A stretch of 64,000 nt of DNA from DASRDE01 sp035938175 (GTDB lineage Bacteria; Vulcanimicrobiota; Vulcanimicrobiia; Vulcanimicrobiales; Vulcanimicrobiaceae). The stretch spans positions 103,883-167,882 of the forward strand of contig DASZHD010000036.1 of NCBI GenBank assembly GCA_035938175.1. Reading direction: 5' to 3'. How positions within the stretch are numbered: position 1 is the stretch's first letter; every line of letters starts with the position of its first letter. Of the stretch, positions 33,060 through 40,671 are shown piece after piece. The translations under genes and the position numbers were made by a program. The notes under the pieces were generated by a model. It saw nothing but the letters and a program-made list of their open reading frames with translations. It was not told the origin of the DNA and did not search any database.

Positions 33060-33449
33060 TTAGCGTTTGCTGAACTGGAAGCGTTTACGCGCGCGTTTGC
33101 GGCCGTACTTCTTGGATTCTTTTTCGCGCGGATCGCGGGTGAGCAGGCCTTGTTTGCGGAGCACTTCGCGCAGCGACTCGTCCATGGAAATCAACGCGCG
33201 CGCGATGCCGTGGCGAATGGCGCCGGCTTGGCCGGCGATACCGCCGCCCTCGGTCTTCACGTCGATGTTGAAACGCGACACGCTCTGCGTGGCCTCGAGC
33301 GGCTGGCGTACGATCTGCTGAAGCGTCTGCCGCGTGAAATACTCGTCGATCGGGCGCTTGTTGATCGTGATGACGCCCTGTCCGAGCGAAATCTTCACGC
33401 GCGCGATCGAACGTTTGCGGCGGCCGGTTCCTTGAAAATTCTCGTTCAC
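33060..33449 (-). CDS. rpsI: 30S ribosomal protein S9
   Basis: 129 residues, standard length. Starts GTGRRKRSIARVKISLGQG, contains ITINKRPIDEYFTRQTLQQI and GGIAGQAGAIRHGIARALI, and ends with the invariant GRKRARKRFQFSKR, whose C-terminal Lys-Arg tail reaches the P-site tRNA. Follows rplM by eight bases, the usual rplM-rpsI operon. Confidence 0.98.
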   Translation of the reverse strand: MNENFQGTGRRKRSIARVKISLGQGVITINKRPIDEYFTRQTLQQIVRQPLEATQSVSRFNIDVKTEGGGIAGQAGAIRHGIARALISMDESLREVLRKQGLLTRDPREKESKKYGRKRARKRFQFSKR

Positions 33450-33457
33450 GGTTACTC

Positions 33458-33883
33458 CTACGCCAGCGGCTGCGGCTGTTGCGCTTCGTGCGGATGCGCC
33501 GCTCCGTTGTACACTTTGAGCCGGGTCAGTTGGACGTTACGCATGCGGTTGGTCGGAAGCATGCCGCGCACGGCACGCTCGATCAGACGTTCGGGATGCT
33601 TCTCTTTCACTTGGCGGGCCGTTTCGATTTTCAGGCCGCCCGGAAATCCGCTGTGGCGGTAATACACTTTGTTGTCCCACTTTTTTCCGCCGAGCTCGAT
33701 CTTGTCGGCGTTGATCACGACCACGTGATCGCCGTCGTCGATGTGCGGCGTCCACGTGGGCTTGTGCTTGCCGGAAAGGGCGCGGGCAATCCGCACCGCC
33801 AACGTTCCCAGGCGCTGTCCGGCCGCGTCGACGATGTACCAGTCGTGCTTCGTCTCGGCGGTCTTCTGTTGATAGGTCCGCAT
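33458..33883 (-). CDS. rplM: 50S ribosomal protein L13
   Basis: 141 residues. Typical L13 segments: RTYQQKTAETKHDWYIVDAA, GQRLGTLAVRIARALSGKHK, HVVVINADKIELGGKKWDNK, PERLIERAVRGMLPTNRM. An early assembly protein of the large subunit. The promoter gives a leader of only about three bases, so there is no room for the structured L13-binding leader that controls this operon in some bacteria. Confidence 0.98.
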   Translation of the reverse strand: MRTYQQKTAETKHDWYIVDAAGQRLGTLAVRIARALSGKHKPTWTPHIDDGDHVVVINADKIELGGKKWDNKVYYRHSGFPGGLKIETARQVKEKHPERLIERAVRGMLPTNRMRNVQLTRLKVYNGAAHPHEAQQPQPLA

Positions 33884-33892
33884 AACCGGGCC

Positions 33893-33921
33893 AGTTTAGC
33901 GAATTTTTTCCGTGGCGTCAA
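33893..33921 (-). promoter_or_regulatory. rplM-rpsI promoter (TTGACG-17-TAAACT)
   Basis: On the minus strand a near-consensus -35 TTGACG (33921-33916), a 17-base spacer and a -10 TAAACT (33898-33893). The ATG at 33883 is nine bases past the -10 box, which implies a leader of about three bases. Confidence 0.75.
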
Positions 33922-33943
33922 GCCGATTTACGCAGCAATATTA

Positions 33944-33973
33944 TTGACTATTGCTTGAGTAATCAAGTATAGT
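33944..33973 (+). promoter_or_regulatory. marR promoter with palindromic operator
   Basis: TTGACT (33944-33949), an 18-base spacer and TATAGT (33968-33973), then six bases to the ATG at 33980. The spacer contains the perfect inverted repeat CTTGA-GTAA-TCAAG (33954-33967), ending right at the -10 box. A dimeric MarR protein bound there would block RNA polymerase, so autorepression is likely. The -10 position predicts a leaderless transcript. Confidence 0.75.
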
Positions 33974-33979
33974 CCGGTC

Positions 33980-34402
33980 ATGGTGACTGAAAACGCGGCC
34001 TTGGCCCTGGGTATTTGGCGCGCCGACGCCCTGATCCGCAAGCGTCTCGAGGGGCCGCTCGGCGGCGGCCACGGGCTGGGATATACGGACTTCATTATAT
34101 TGTCCGAACTCGCTTCGGTGGTCGGCGGACGCTTGCGCCCCGTCGACTTGGCCGCCCGACTGCAGCTGACCCCGTCCGGCGTAACGCGGGCGGTGCTTCC
34201 GCTCGCAAAAACGGGGTTTGTGGAACGCGAGTCGCACGAACGGGACGCGCGCGCGAGCTACATATCGATCACACCGGCAGGCCGGGCCCGCGTAGAGGAA
34301 GCGCTGCCGACTGTCGAGCGCGTCATCGCGGATACGCTCTCTTCGCTGACCCGCAGCGAACGGCTGACGCTGGTCGGATTAGTCGAACGGCTCGGCTACT
34401 GA
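33980..34402 (+). CDS. MarR-family transcriptional regulator
   Basis: 140 residues, typical. The winged helix-turn-helix reads LRPVDLAARLQLTPSGVTRA, VLPLAKTGFVERESHERDAR and SYISITPAGRARVEEALP; flanking helices form the dimer. MarR proteins repress their own and neighbouring genes and let go on binding phenolic or other ligands. An inverted repeat in its own promoter is the probable operator. The next gene, a sensor kinase, starts 27 bases downstream with its own -10 box. The ligand cannot be told from the sequence. Confidence 0.92.
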   Translation: MVTENAALALGIWRADALIRKRLEGPLGGGHGLGYTDFIILSELASVVGGRLRPVDLAARLQLTPSGVTRAVLPLAKTGFVERESHERDARASYISITPAGRARVEEALPTVERVIADTLSSLTRSERLTLVGLVERLGY

Positions 34403-34417
34403 GCACCGGGCGCGCGA

Positions 34418-34423
34418 TACAAT
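34418..34423 (+). promoter_or_regulatory. -10 box (TACAAT) for a leaderless kinase transcript
   Basis: TACAAT, then AACGCC, then the ATG at 34430. The box lies in the 27-base gap after marR, so the kinase-regulator pair has its own start as well as possible read-through from marR. No clear -35 box; the marR coding end fills that place. Confidence 0.55.
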
Positions 34424-34429
34424 AACGCC

Positions 34430-35545
34430 ATGTCCGTCTTTTTCCGCATCGCCGATGCACTTTCGGAACCGCACCTGGAGCGCGCGCTCGAGCAAACGCT
34501 GAACGTTCTCGCCCGCGACTTGCGGTTGGATGCCGCTTGGGTTTGGCTCTTGGACGAAGAGCGCAATGCGTTCTACCTTGCGGCCGCATTCGATTTACCA
34601 CCGTACTTGCGCGAACCGCTGCATATGACCGGCGAACCGTGCTGGTGTATGCAGGCGTTTTTCAACGGCGAATTCACGTCCAGAAACGTCGACGTCATGT
34701 CGTGCAGCCGGCTGCAGGAAGGGATCGAAGAGGCCGGTGCGGGTGCAACGCGCGGATTGCGATCGCATGCCAGCGTGGCGCTGCGCTTCGGCGATCGCGC
34801 ACTCGGATTGTTGAACGCGGCGCGATCGCAGCAGCCCGCGCTTTCACCCCACGAGCTGGAAACGCTGGAAACGGCCGGCGCCCAGATCGGAATCGCCGTC
34901 GAACGTTCGCGCCTTGCGGAACTCGCGGCCGACGCGGCGCGCGCCGAAGAGCGCGTGTCGATCGCGCGCGAGCTGCACGACACGGTCGTGCAAGATCTTA
35001 CGGCCGTCGCGCTGCACTTGGAAAACGCTGCCGCGAAAGTGCAGACGTCGCCGCACCGAGCCGCCGAACGCATCGGTACCGCGCTCGAATTGACGCGTGC
35101 AGCGTTGGAAAGCCTTCGCCGCAACGTCGAAGGTTTGCGAGACGATCCGCTCGCAGGAGAGACGCTTTCCAGCGCGCTCGCGCGGTTGACGCGTGAGTTC
35201 ATTTCACGTACGGGGATTCAAGTCGTACTCGATCTGCACATCGAAGGCATCTTGCCGCCGAACGTGGAGTTCGACAGCTACCGCATCGTCTCGGAAGCGC
35301 TCACCAACGTCGAGCGCCACGCCGGCGCGCGCAGAGTGCAAATTTCCGTCAGATCCGATGGGCAGACGCTGTCGATCGACGTTGACGACGACGGAACCGG
35401 GTTCGATCCGGCAGCTTCGTCGACAGGATTCGGCGTACGGGGCATGCGGGAACGCGCAAATGCGCTCGGCGGTACGTTGACGATCGAATCGAGCCGCGAA
35501 ACGGGAACGCTGGTGCGTGCTGCGATGCCGGTGACGTCGCCGTGA
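34430..35545 (+). CDS. Soluble GAF-domain sensor histidine kinase (HisKA_3 type)
   Basis: 371 residues, no membrane span. GAF domain at about 15-165 (LEQTLNVLARDLRLDAAWVW, LRSHASVALRFGDRALGLLN) containing a CWC pair (GEPCWCMQAFF) and a further Cys (VMSCSRLQ), which could bind a metal or sense redox. The phospho-His is in RVSIARELHDTVVQDLTAVA; the ATPase domain has IVSEALTNVERHAGA and VDDDGTGFDPAASSTGFGVR. It overlaps its NarL-type regulator by four bases. The second kinase of this class in the window, only partly similar to the one at 7972 in its GAF part. Confidence 0.92.
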   Translation: MSVFFRIADALSEPHLERALEQTLNVLARDLRLDAAWVWLLDEERNAFYLAAAFDLPPYLREPLHMTGEPCWCMQAFFNGEFTSRNVDVMSCSRLQEGIEEAGAGATRGLRSHASVALRFGDRALGLLNAARSQQPALSPHELETLETAGAQIGIAVERSRLAELAADAARAEERVSIARELHDTVVQDLTAVALHLENAAAKVQTSPHRAAERIGTALELTRAALESLRRNVEGLRDDPLAGETLSSALARLTREFISRTGIQVVLDLHIEGILPPNVEFDSYRIVSEALTNVERHAGARRVQISVRSDGQTLSIDVDDDGTGFDPAASSTGFGVRGMRERANALGGTLTIESSRETGTLVRAAMPVTSP

Positions 35546-36159
35546 TCCGCGTTGTCCTGGCCGACGATCACCCGATCGTGCTCGACGGTATCGCAATGAA
35601 CCTGGAGGACAGCGGCGACGTGCAGGTCGTCGCGAGAGCGGTCCGCGGCAGCGAAGCGCTTGATGCGGTGAAACGCGAAAATCCCGATGTGCTCGTGCTC
35701 GATCTGGAACTGCCGGGTGAAAGCGGACTCGACGTCCTGGCAAACGTCAAGCGCATTTCTCCCGTGTTGCGCACGGTGATATTCACCGCGTACGGGGGTA
35801 CGGAGCGAGTTTCATCGGCATTGCGCGCGGGCGCGGACGCGTACGTACTGAAAGGCACGTCCTCAGCCGAGCTCTTGGATGCAATTCGCTCGGTGGCGGC
35901 GGGGCGCGCGTATCTGCCGCCCGCGATCGCGGCGGAGCTGATTGGAACGCTGCGCGATCCGGCGCGCGAGCGGTTGACGCAGCGCGAAACCGAGATTTTG
36001 CGGTTACTTGCGGACGGACTTTCGAACAAAGCCATCTCCTCGCAACTGAACATCGCCGAACGCACGGTAAAATTCCACGTGAGCGAGATCTTCGCTCGCC
36101 TCGGCGTCGCCAATCGCGCACATGCCGTGGCCGTGGCGCAAAAGGCGGGTCTGATTTAA
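35542..36159 (+). CDS. NarL/FixJ-type response regulator
   Basis: 205 residues, GTG start overlapping the kinase stop. Receiver: IRVVLADDHPIVLDGIAMNL, acceptor Asp in DVLVLDLELPGESG, switch Lys in AYVLKGTSSAELL. LuxR-type helix-turn-helix: LTQRETEILRLLADGLSNKA, ISSQLNIAERTVKFHVSEIF. Cognate partner of the kinase at 34430. After the stop, CCTGT and ACAGG form a weak hairpin near 36168-36186 without a T-run. Confidence 0.94.
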   Translation: MIRVVLADDHPIVLDGIAMNLEDSGDVQVVARAVRGSEALDAVKRENPDVLVLDLELPGESGLDVLANVKRISPVLRTVIFTAYGGTERVSSALRAGADAYVLKGTSSAELLDAIRSVAAGRAYLPPAIAAELIGTLRDPARERLTQRETEILRLLADGLSNKAISSQLNIAERTVKFHVSEIFARLGVANRAHAVAVAQKAGLI

Positions 36160-36230
36160 GACGCAACACCTGTACGAAAGGACAGGCTGCCGTTGTCCGT
36201 CAGTACGAATCGCAATCGCGCGCGGCGCGC

Positions 36231-36236
36231 TACGCT
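36231..36236 (+). promoter_or_regulatory. -10 box (TACGCT) for a leaderless SDR transcript
   Basis: TACGCT, six bases (GACGGT), then the ATG at 36243. It lies in an 83-base gap after the response regulator, in which no good Shine-Dalgarno sequence precedes the ATG. Confidence 0.5.
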
Positions 36237-36242
36237 GACGGT

Positions 36243-36971
36243 ATGAACGATATATGGTTTGAGCCGGGACACGTCGCGATCGTCACCGGCGGTTCGAAAG
36301 GACTCGGAAAGGCGCTCGCGCGCGAATTAGTCCGCCGCGGCGTCACGACGATCGTCGACGGACGCGATGCAGCTGTCCTCGAATCCGCGCGCACAGAACT
36401 GGAGCCGTTGGGCCAGATCGTCGCCATTGCGGGCGACGTTGCGGACAAAGAGCACGTGCATGCGCTCATTGCTGCTGCAAAACGCCTCGGCTGGCTCGAC
36501 CTTTTGGTAAACAACGCCTCGACGCTGGGTGAGACGCCGCTGCCCCGCGTCGACGAATTGGCAAAACCGGTCTTCGAACGGCTTTTCGACGTCAACGTGT
36601 TTGCTCCAATCCATCTGATGCAGCATGCGCTTCCGTTGTTGCTGCGGCACGGCGGCCCGGCAACGATCGTCAACGTAACGTCGGATGCCGCGGCAAATGC
36701 ATACGCGGGATGGGGCGGATACTGCGCGTCGAAAGCGGCGCTCGAGCACATTTCGCGCGTGCTTGCCGAAGAGCTCGCCGATCCGCGCCTGCGCGTGCTG
36801 GCCTTCGATCCCGGCGACATGAATACGGAGATGCACCGCGCTGCAATTCCGGACGCCGATCCGGAGTCGTTGCGAGATCCCGCGGATTCCGCAGCTGCTA
36901 TGATTGCTGCTATTGCCGGCGCGAGCAGCGGCTTTTCGCGAATCGGCCCGGAAATTGCGGTGCGCGCGTGA
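36243..36971 (+). CDS. Short-chain dehydrogenase/reductase
   Basis: 242 residues. The cofactor-binding TGGSKGLGKALARELVRRGV is the classical SDR TGxxxGxG; LVNNASTLGETP is the NNAG-type motif; catalytic Ser in ATIVNVTSDAAANAY and Tyr/Lys in GWGGYCASKAALEH (YxxxK). Asp/Arg after the second strand (VDGRDAAVLESA) suggests NADP(H) or mixed preference. Substrate unknown. Its stop overlaps the queA start by four bases (GTGA), so the two are coupled. Confidence 0.9.
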   Translation: MNDIWFEPGHVAIVTGGSKGLGKALARELVRRGVTTIVDGRDAAVLESARTELEPLGQIVAIAGDVADKEHVHALIAAAKRLGWLDLLVNNASTLGETPLPRVDELAKPVFERLFDVNVFAPIHLMQHALPLLLRHGGPATIVNVTSDAAANAYAGWGGYCASKAALEHISRVLAEELADPRLRVLAFDPGDMNTEMHRAAIPDADPESLRDPADSAAAMIAAIAGASSGFSRIGPEIAVRA

Positions 36972-37969
36972 ACGCCGCGCTTGCAATCGATGCCGGATTA
37001 GAAGAGGCCACCTCGCCGCCGGAACGGCGGGGCGTCGCGCGCGATGCCGTCCGGATGCTCGTAACGGATCGCGCCGCCGGCACGCACGAGCACGCGCGGT
37101 TCTTCGATTTGCCGAAGTATCTGCGCCGCGGCGATCTGCTCGTCGTGAACGATTCCGCGACGCTTCCCGCCGCATTGCGCGCCGCACGCCGCGGCGGCGA
37201 ACGGATCGCGCTGCACGTGTCGACACGAATCGACGATCAGCTGTGGGTCGTCGAACCGCGCGCCGCGGTTTCGCCCGGAGAGATCTTCGTGCTCGACGAC
37301 GGCGCCGCCGTGACGCTGCTCACGCCGCTCTCGGATACGTCGACGCGATTGTGGTACGCCGCGTTTACGCTGCCCGTTCCGATGCATGCGTTTTTGGCCA
37401 AGCACGGCAAGCCGATCCGCTATGCGTATATGACCGCGAACTTCCCATTGAGCGACTATCAAACGGTCTTCGCGCGCAATCCCGGTTCCGTGGAAATGCC
37501 GTCCGCCGCCCGGCCGTTCACCGAACGCACCGTGCGCGAAGTGCGGAGCGCCGGTGCAGCGATCTCGCCGATCACGCTGCACTGCGGCGTGGCGAGCCTC
37601 GAAGCACCCGAACGTCCGTCAATCGAACGCTTCGCGGTTCCGCACCCGACTGCCGAAGCCGTGAACGCGGCACGCGCGCAAGGGCGGCGAGTAATTGCGG
37701 TCGGGACGACGGTCGTGCGCGCGCTCGAAAGCGCGGTACGGCGCGGAAAGGTCACGGCTGCTTCCGGTTGGACGGATTTGGTGATCGAACCCGGACATCG
37801 TTTGCAGGCAGCCGACGCACTCATTACGGGTTTTCACGAACCGGCTGCTACCCACATTGCGATGCTGCGCGCCTTTGCGTCCGAAGAACTGCTTTCGCAG
37901 GCATACGCCGCAGCTGCGGAACGCCGGTATTTCAAGCACGAATTCGGCGACGTGCACGCGATCTTGTAG
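36968..37969 (+). CDS. queA: QueA-like S-adenosylmethionine:tRNA ribosyltransferase-isomerase, divergent
   Basis: 333 residues from the GTG at 36968 (family about 340-350). QueA transfers the ribosyl part of SAM to preQ1 in tRNA on the way to queuosine. Recognisable parts: FFDLPKYLRRGDLLVVNDSA, IRYAYMTANFPLSDYQTVFA, PITLHCGVASLE, VIAVGTTVVRALES, LVIEPGHRLQAADALITGFH. Departures: the usual SVAAPTAGLHFT reads SVEMPSAARPFT, and the C-terminus lacks the FFSYGDAMLI-like motif, reading YFKHEFGDVHAIL. This resembles the short QueA-like subgroup, so activity on tRNA is not certain. No other queuosine gene is in the window. Confidence 0.78.
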   Translation: MNAALAIDAGLEEATSPPERRGVARDAVRMLVTDRAAGTHEHARFFDLPKYLRRGDLLVVNDSATLPAALRAARRGGERIALHVSTRIDDQLWVVEPRAAVSPGEIFVLDDGAAVTLLTPLSDTSTRLWYAAFTLPVPMHAFLAKHGKPIRYAYMTANFPLSDYQTVFARNPGSVEMPSAARPFTERTVREVRSAGAAISPITLHCGVASLEAPERPSIERFAVPHPTAEAVNAARAQGRRVIAVGTTVVRALESAVRRGKVTAASGWTDLVIEPGHRLQAADALITGFHEPAATHIAMLRAFASEELLSQAYAAAAERRYFKHEFGDVHAIL

Positions 37970-38022
37970 CGCGGAACGGTTACCCAGCGGAACGCCTCGC
38001 CGCGGCGTCGAAACGTGCGCCC

Positions 38023-38817
38023 GTGCAGCAGTATCTCACATTTCTCCGCCACATCATCGACGACGGGATTGAAAAAGGCGATCGCACCGGCACGGGAACG
38101 CGCAGCATCTTCGGGTACCAGATGCGCTTCGATCTGCATGACGGCTTTCCGCTGGTAACTACGAAAAAACTCCATACCCGTTCGATCGTGCACGAGCTGT
38201 TGTGGTTCTTGCGCGGCGAGACGAACGTGAAATACCTGCGCGACAACGGCGTAACCATTTGGGATGAATGGGCGGACGAAAGCGGAGAACTGGGGCCGAT
38301 CTACGGCAAACAATGGCGGTCGTGGCCGTCACGCGACGGCGGCACGATCGACCAAATCACGAATGTGATGGAAGAGATCGGACGCAATCCGGATTCGCGC
38401 CGGCTCGTCGTCAGTGCGTGGAATGTCGGCGAACTGGATGCAATGAAGCTCATGCCGTGCCACGTGCTGTTTCAATTCTGGGTCGGCGGCGGCCGTCTGT
38501 CGTGCCAACTCTATCAGCGCAGCGCCGACGCGTTTTTGGGCGTGCCGTTCAATATCGCCTCGTATGCGCTGCTCACGCATATGGTGGCGCACCAAACGCA
38601 GCTCGAGCCGGGTGAGTTCATTTGGACGGGCGGCGACTGCCATCTCTATAACAACCATCTCGAACAAGCCAAGCTGCAGCTGAGCCGGCAGCCGAAACCG
38701 CTTCCCCATCTGGCCTTCAAACGGCGCCCGCCCTCGCTGTTCGATTACCGCTTCGAGGATCTGTGTTTCATCGGGTATGAAGCGCATCCGCCGATTCGCG
38801 CGGAAGTTGCCGTCTAG
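38023..38817 (+). CDS. thyA: Thymidylate synthase
   Basis: 264 residues from the GTG at 38023, the same length as E. coli ThyA and colinear with it. Motifs: GIEKGDRTGTGTRSIFGYQM, HELLWFLRGETNVKYLRDNG, catalytic Cys in LDAMKLMPCHVLFQFWVGGG, LSCQLYQRSADAFLGVPFNI, GGDCHLYNNHLEQ. Converts dUMP to dTMP with methylene-THF, producing dihydrofolate that the next gene's enzyme recycles. A 53-base gap follows queA; no clear promoter there. Confidence 0.97.
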   Translation: MQQYLTFLRHIIDDGIEKGDRTGTGTRSIFGYQMRFDLHDGFPLVTTKKLHTRSIVHELLWFLRGETNVKYLRDNGVTIWDEWADESGELGPIYGKQWRSWPSRDGGTIDQITNVMEEIGRNPDSRRLVVSAWNVGELDAMKLMPCHVLFQFWVGGGRLSCQLYQRSADAFLGVPFNIASYALLTHMVAHQTQLEPGEFIWTGGDCHLYNNHLEQAKLQLSRQPKPLPHLAFKRRPPSLFDYRFEDLCFIGYEAHPPIRAEVAV

Positions 38818-38833
38818 TGTCGGGCCCCTAAGC

Positions 38834-39319
38834 GTGGCGCGGGTGATCTTCGTCGTCGCGCACGACCGGCGCGGCGTGATGGGGCGCCGGGGCGTGCTGC
38901 CCTGGCATTTGCCGGAAGATCTCAAGCATTTTCGCACGCTGACGATGGACAAGCCGGTAATCATGGGGCGCGTCACGTTTGATTCAATCGGAAAACCGCT
39001 GCCGCGCCGCCGCAACATCGTGCTAACGCGGGATCGCGCGTTTGCCGCAGCCGGCGTCGAGGTTGCAGCGTCGCTCGACGAAGCCTTCAGGCTGTGCCAA
39101 GACGCCCCGGAGATAGCGATCATCGGCGGTGCGCAAATCTTCAACGCATTTTCACCGTACGTCGACACCGCCTACGTCACGCGGGTCGAAGCCGAAATCG
39201 ACGGCGACGTGTACTACACTGCGCCGGCGCGCAAACACTCCTGCGAAATCATCGGCGCGCACGATGCCGACGAACGCAACGCCTACGCGATGACGTTTCT
39301 GCGCTGCGATTATACGTAG
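38834..39319 (+). CDS. folA: Dihydrofolate reductase
   Basis: 161 residues from the GTG at 38834; an in-frame start at 38777 would overlap thyA. VIFVVAHDRRGVMGRRGVLP, WHLPEDLKHFRTLTMDKPVI, MGRVTFDSIGKPLPRRRNIV and EIAIIGGAQIFNAFSPYVD are the standard DHFR segments, with the catalytic acidic residue in LPEDLKHF. Restores tetrahydrofolate after thymidylate synthesis; the thyA-folA pair is common. Its 3' end overlaps the convergent truA by 10 bases. Confidence 0.95.
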   Translation: MARVIFVVAHDRRGVMGRRGVLPWHLPEDLKHFRTLTMDKPVIMGRVTFDSIGKPLPRRRNIVLTRDRAFAAAGVEVAASLDEAFRLCQDAPEIAIIGGAQIFNAFSPYVDTAYVTRVEAEIDGDVYYTAPARKHSCEIIGAHDADERNAYAMTFLRCDYT

Positions 39320-40179
39320 CGTACGCGCGATTGCGCCACTGCACCGGTGACCGGAGGCTCTTTGAACGAATCGAATCCGTCGGCGTAGCGCACGCCCGCT
39401 AGATACAAGCCTTGCGGAGGGGCCGTTAATCCGGCGGCGCTCCGATCCCGCGCTTCGAGAATAGCTTCGATCGATTCGGGATCGCGCCGCTTCAGACCGC
39501 ATTCTACCAGCGTTCCGACGATCGTGCGCACCATGCGATGCAGGAAACCGTCCGCGCGAATCTCGATGCGGATCACATCTCCCGTTTGCGCGATGCGCAG
39601 GTCCTTTACGGTCCGAATGGTCGGACCGCTTTCAGGCAGCACACCGCAAAACGATCGAAAATCGTGCTCGCCGATGAGGTACGGTACGCCGGCCAGCATG
39701 CGTTCCGCTTCGAGCGTTTGCCAGACGTGATACGCTTGGCGCGAAAGCAGCGGCGAACGCGCACGCGCGGTATAGATCGCGTAGATGTACGTACGTTCCA
39801 GCGCCGAAAAGCGAGCTGAAAAATTCTCCTGCGCCGGCGCGCTCTCGCGCACCGCGACGTCCGCGTCCAAGAGCGTGTTGGCGGCGATCGTCAAGCGCTC
39901 AAACGGAAAAGCCGCCTCCGTTTTAAAGGAGACGACTTGTCCGGTTGCGTGCACGCCGGCGTCGGTGCGGCCGGCTGACGTGATTTTAACCTCGTGCTGC
40001 AGCAGCCGCGAGAAAACCCGCTCGAGCTCTCCCGCCACCGTGCGCACCGCGGGCTGAAATTGAAAACCGCAAAAGCGCGAGCCGTCGTACTCGACGACGG
40101 CGCGGATCGTCGTTAGGCGACCGCCGGTTGACGCTTCGGAACCTGGCGCTTCTCGTCCAGATCCAGCAAGTCGGCCCAA
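39310..40179 (-). CDS. truA: tRNA pseudouridine(38-40) synthase
   Basis: 289 residues from a TTG at 40179; the first conserved residues IRAVVEYDGSRFCGFQFQ begin near 40103, so the true start is uncertain and any start overlaps the DUF5069 gene. The catalytic Asp is in ITSAGRTDAGVHATGQVVSF. Other conserved parts: FPFERLTIAANTLLDADVAV, FSALERTYIYAIYTA, FLHRMVRTIVGTLVECGLKR and AGLTAPPQGLYLAGVRY. Modifies the anticodon arm of tRNAs. Confidence 0.93.
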   Translation of the reverse strand: MGRLAGSGREAPGSEASTGGRLTTIRAVVEYDGSRFCGFQFQPAVRTVAGELERVFSRLLQHEVKITSAGRTDAGVHATGQVVSFKTEAAFPFERLTIAANTLLDADVAVRESAPAQENFSARFSALERTYIYAIYTARARSPLLSRQAYHVWQTLEAERMLAGVPYLIGEHDFRSFCGVLPESGPTIRTVKDLRIAQTGDVIRIEIRADGFLHRMVRTIVGTLVECGLKRRDPESIEAILEARDRSAAGLTAPPQGLYLAGVRYADGFDSFKEPPVTGAVAQSRVRYV

Positions 40180-40553
40180 GACGTCACGTCCGTGCGGTCC
40201 GGCGCGATCTGCTCGCGCAGTTGCAGGAAAAACGTCAGCGATTCGCCTTCCGGCGTACGCGTCACCCACTGCGTGTTCCACGATTCGATCTCGGCCGGGG
40301 ATTTTTTGTCGACAAACGCCTTGACGTACGCTTCGATACCGGCATCGGAGTTGGCGTTCTTGATCACGTTCAAAAGCTCTTCATGGTCGATGCCCAGAAA
40401 GCCGAAGACGGCTTGGTCCATCGAGCAATTGTAGTGATACTCACCGATGTTGCCGCGTGCGAGCGCTTTGCCCTTATCGATCGTGCGCGGCAGTTGAACG
40501 ACGCCGTGCAGCTTCTCGTGCACGCTGCGCGGGTAGGTCTTGGTCAGATCCAT
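40113..40553 (-). CDS. DUF5069-family protein
   Basis: 146 residues from the ATG at 40553, which follows AAGGAG by 11 bases. DUF5069 signature: LTKTYPRSVHEKLHGVVQLP, RTIDKGKALARGNIGEYHYN, MDQAVFGFLGIDHEELLNVI. A small soluble protein of unknown role, common in soil bacteria. Divergent from the propeller lipoprotein at 40672; the 118-base gap between them holds an inverted repeat that could control both. Confidence 0.82.
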   Translation of the reverse strand: MDLTKTYPRSVHEKLHGVVQLPRTIDKGKALARGNIGEYHYNCSMDQAVFGFLGIDHEELLNVIKNANSDAGIEAYVKAFVDKKSPAEIESWNTQWVTRTPEGESLTFFLQLREQIAPDRTDVTSWADLLDLDEKRQVPKRQPAVA

Positions 40554-40574
40554 GGGTATGGGACTCCTTAGGTT

Positions 40575-40626
40575 ACGAAAAGTAGGTTGCAAAGGAACAA
40601 GACCCGCCTAACTTTTCGTAGGTTGC
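40575..40626. promoter_or_regulatory. Composite inverted and direct repeat between divergent genes
   Basis: ACGAAAAGT (40575-40583) and its reverse complement ACTTTTCGT (40611-40619) are 27 bases apart. TAGGTTGC follows each arm as a direct repeat (40583-40590 and 40619-40626), 36 bases apart. The region sits between the divergent DUF5069 and propeller-lipoprotein genes, beside a TATACT -10-like box at 40639-40644. Likely a regulator-binding site; the regulator is unknown. Confidence 0.5.
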
Positions 40627-40671
40627 GCGGACACGCGATATACTGAAATGACCGAAAGCGAGGCCTGTGCG

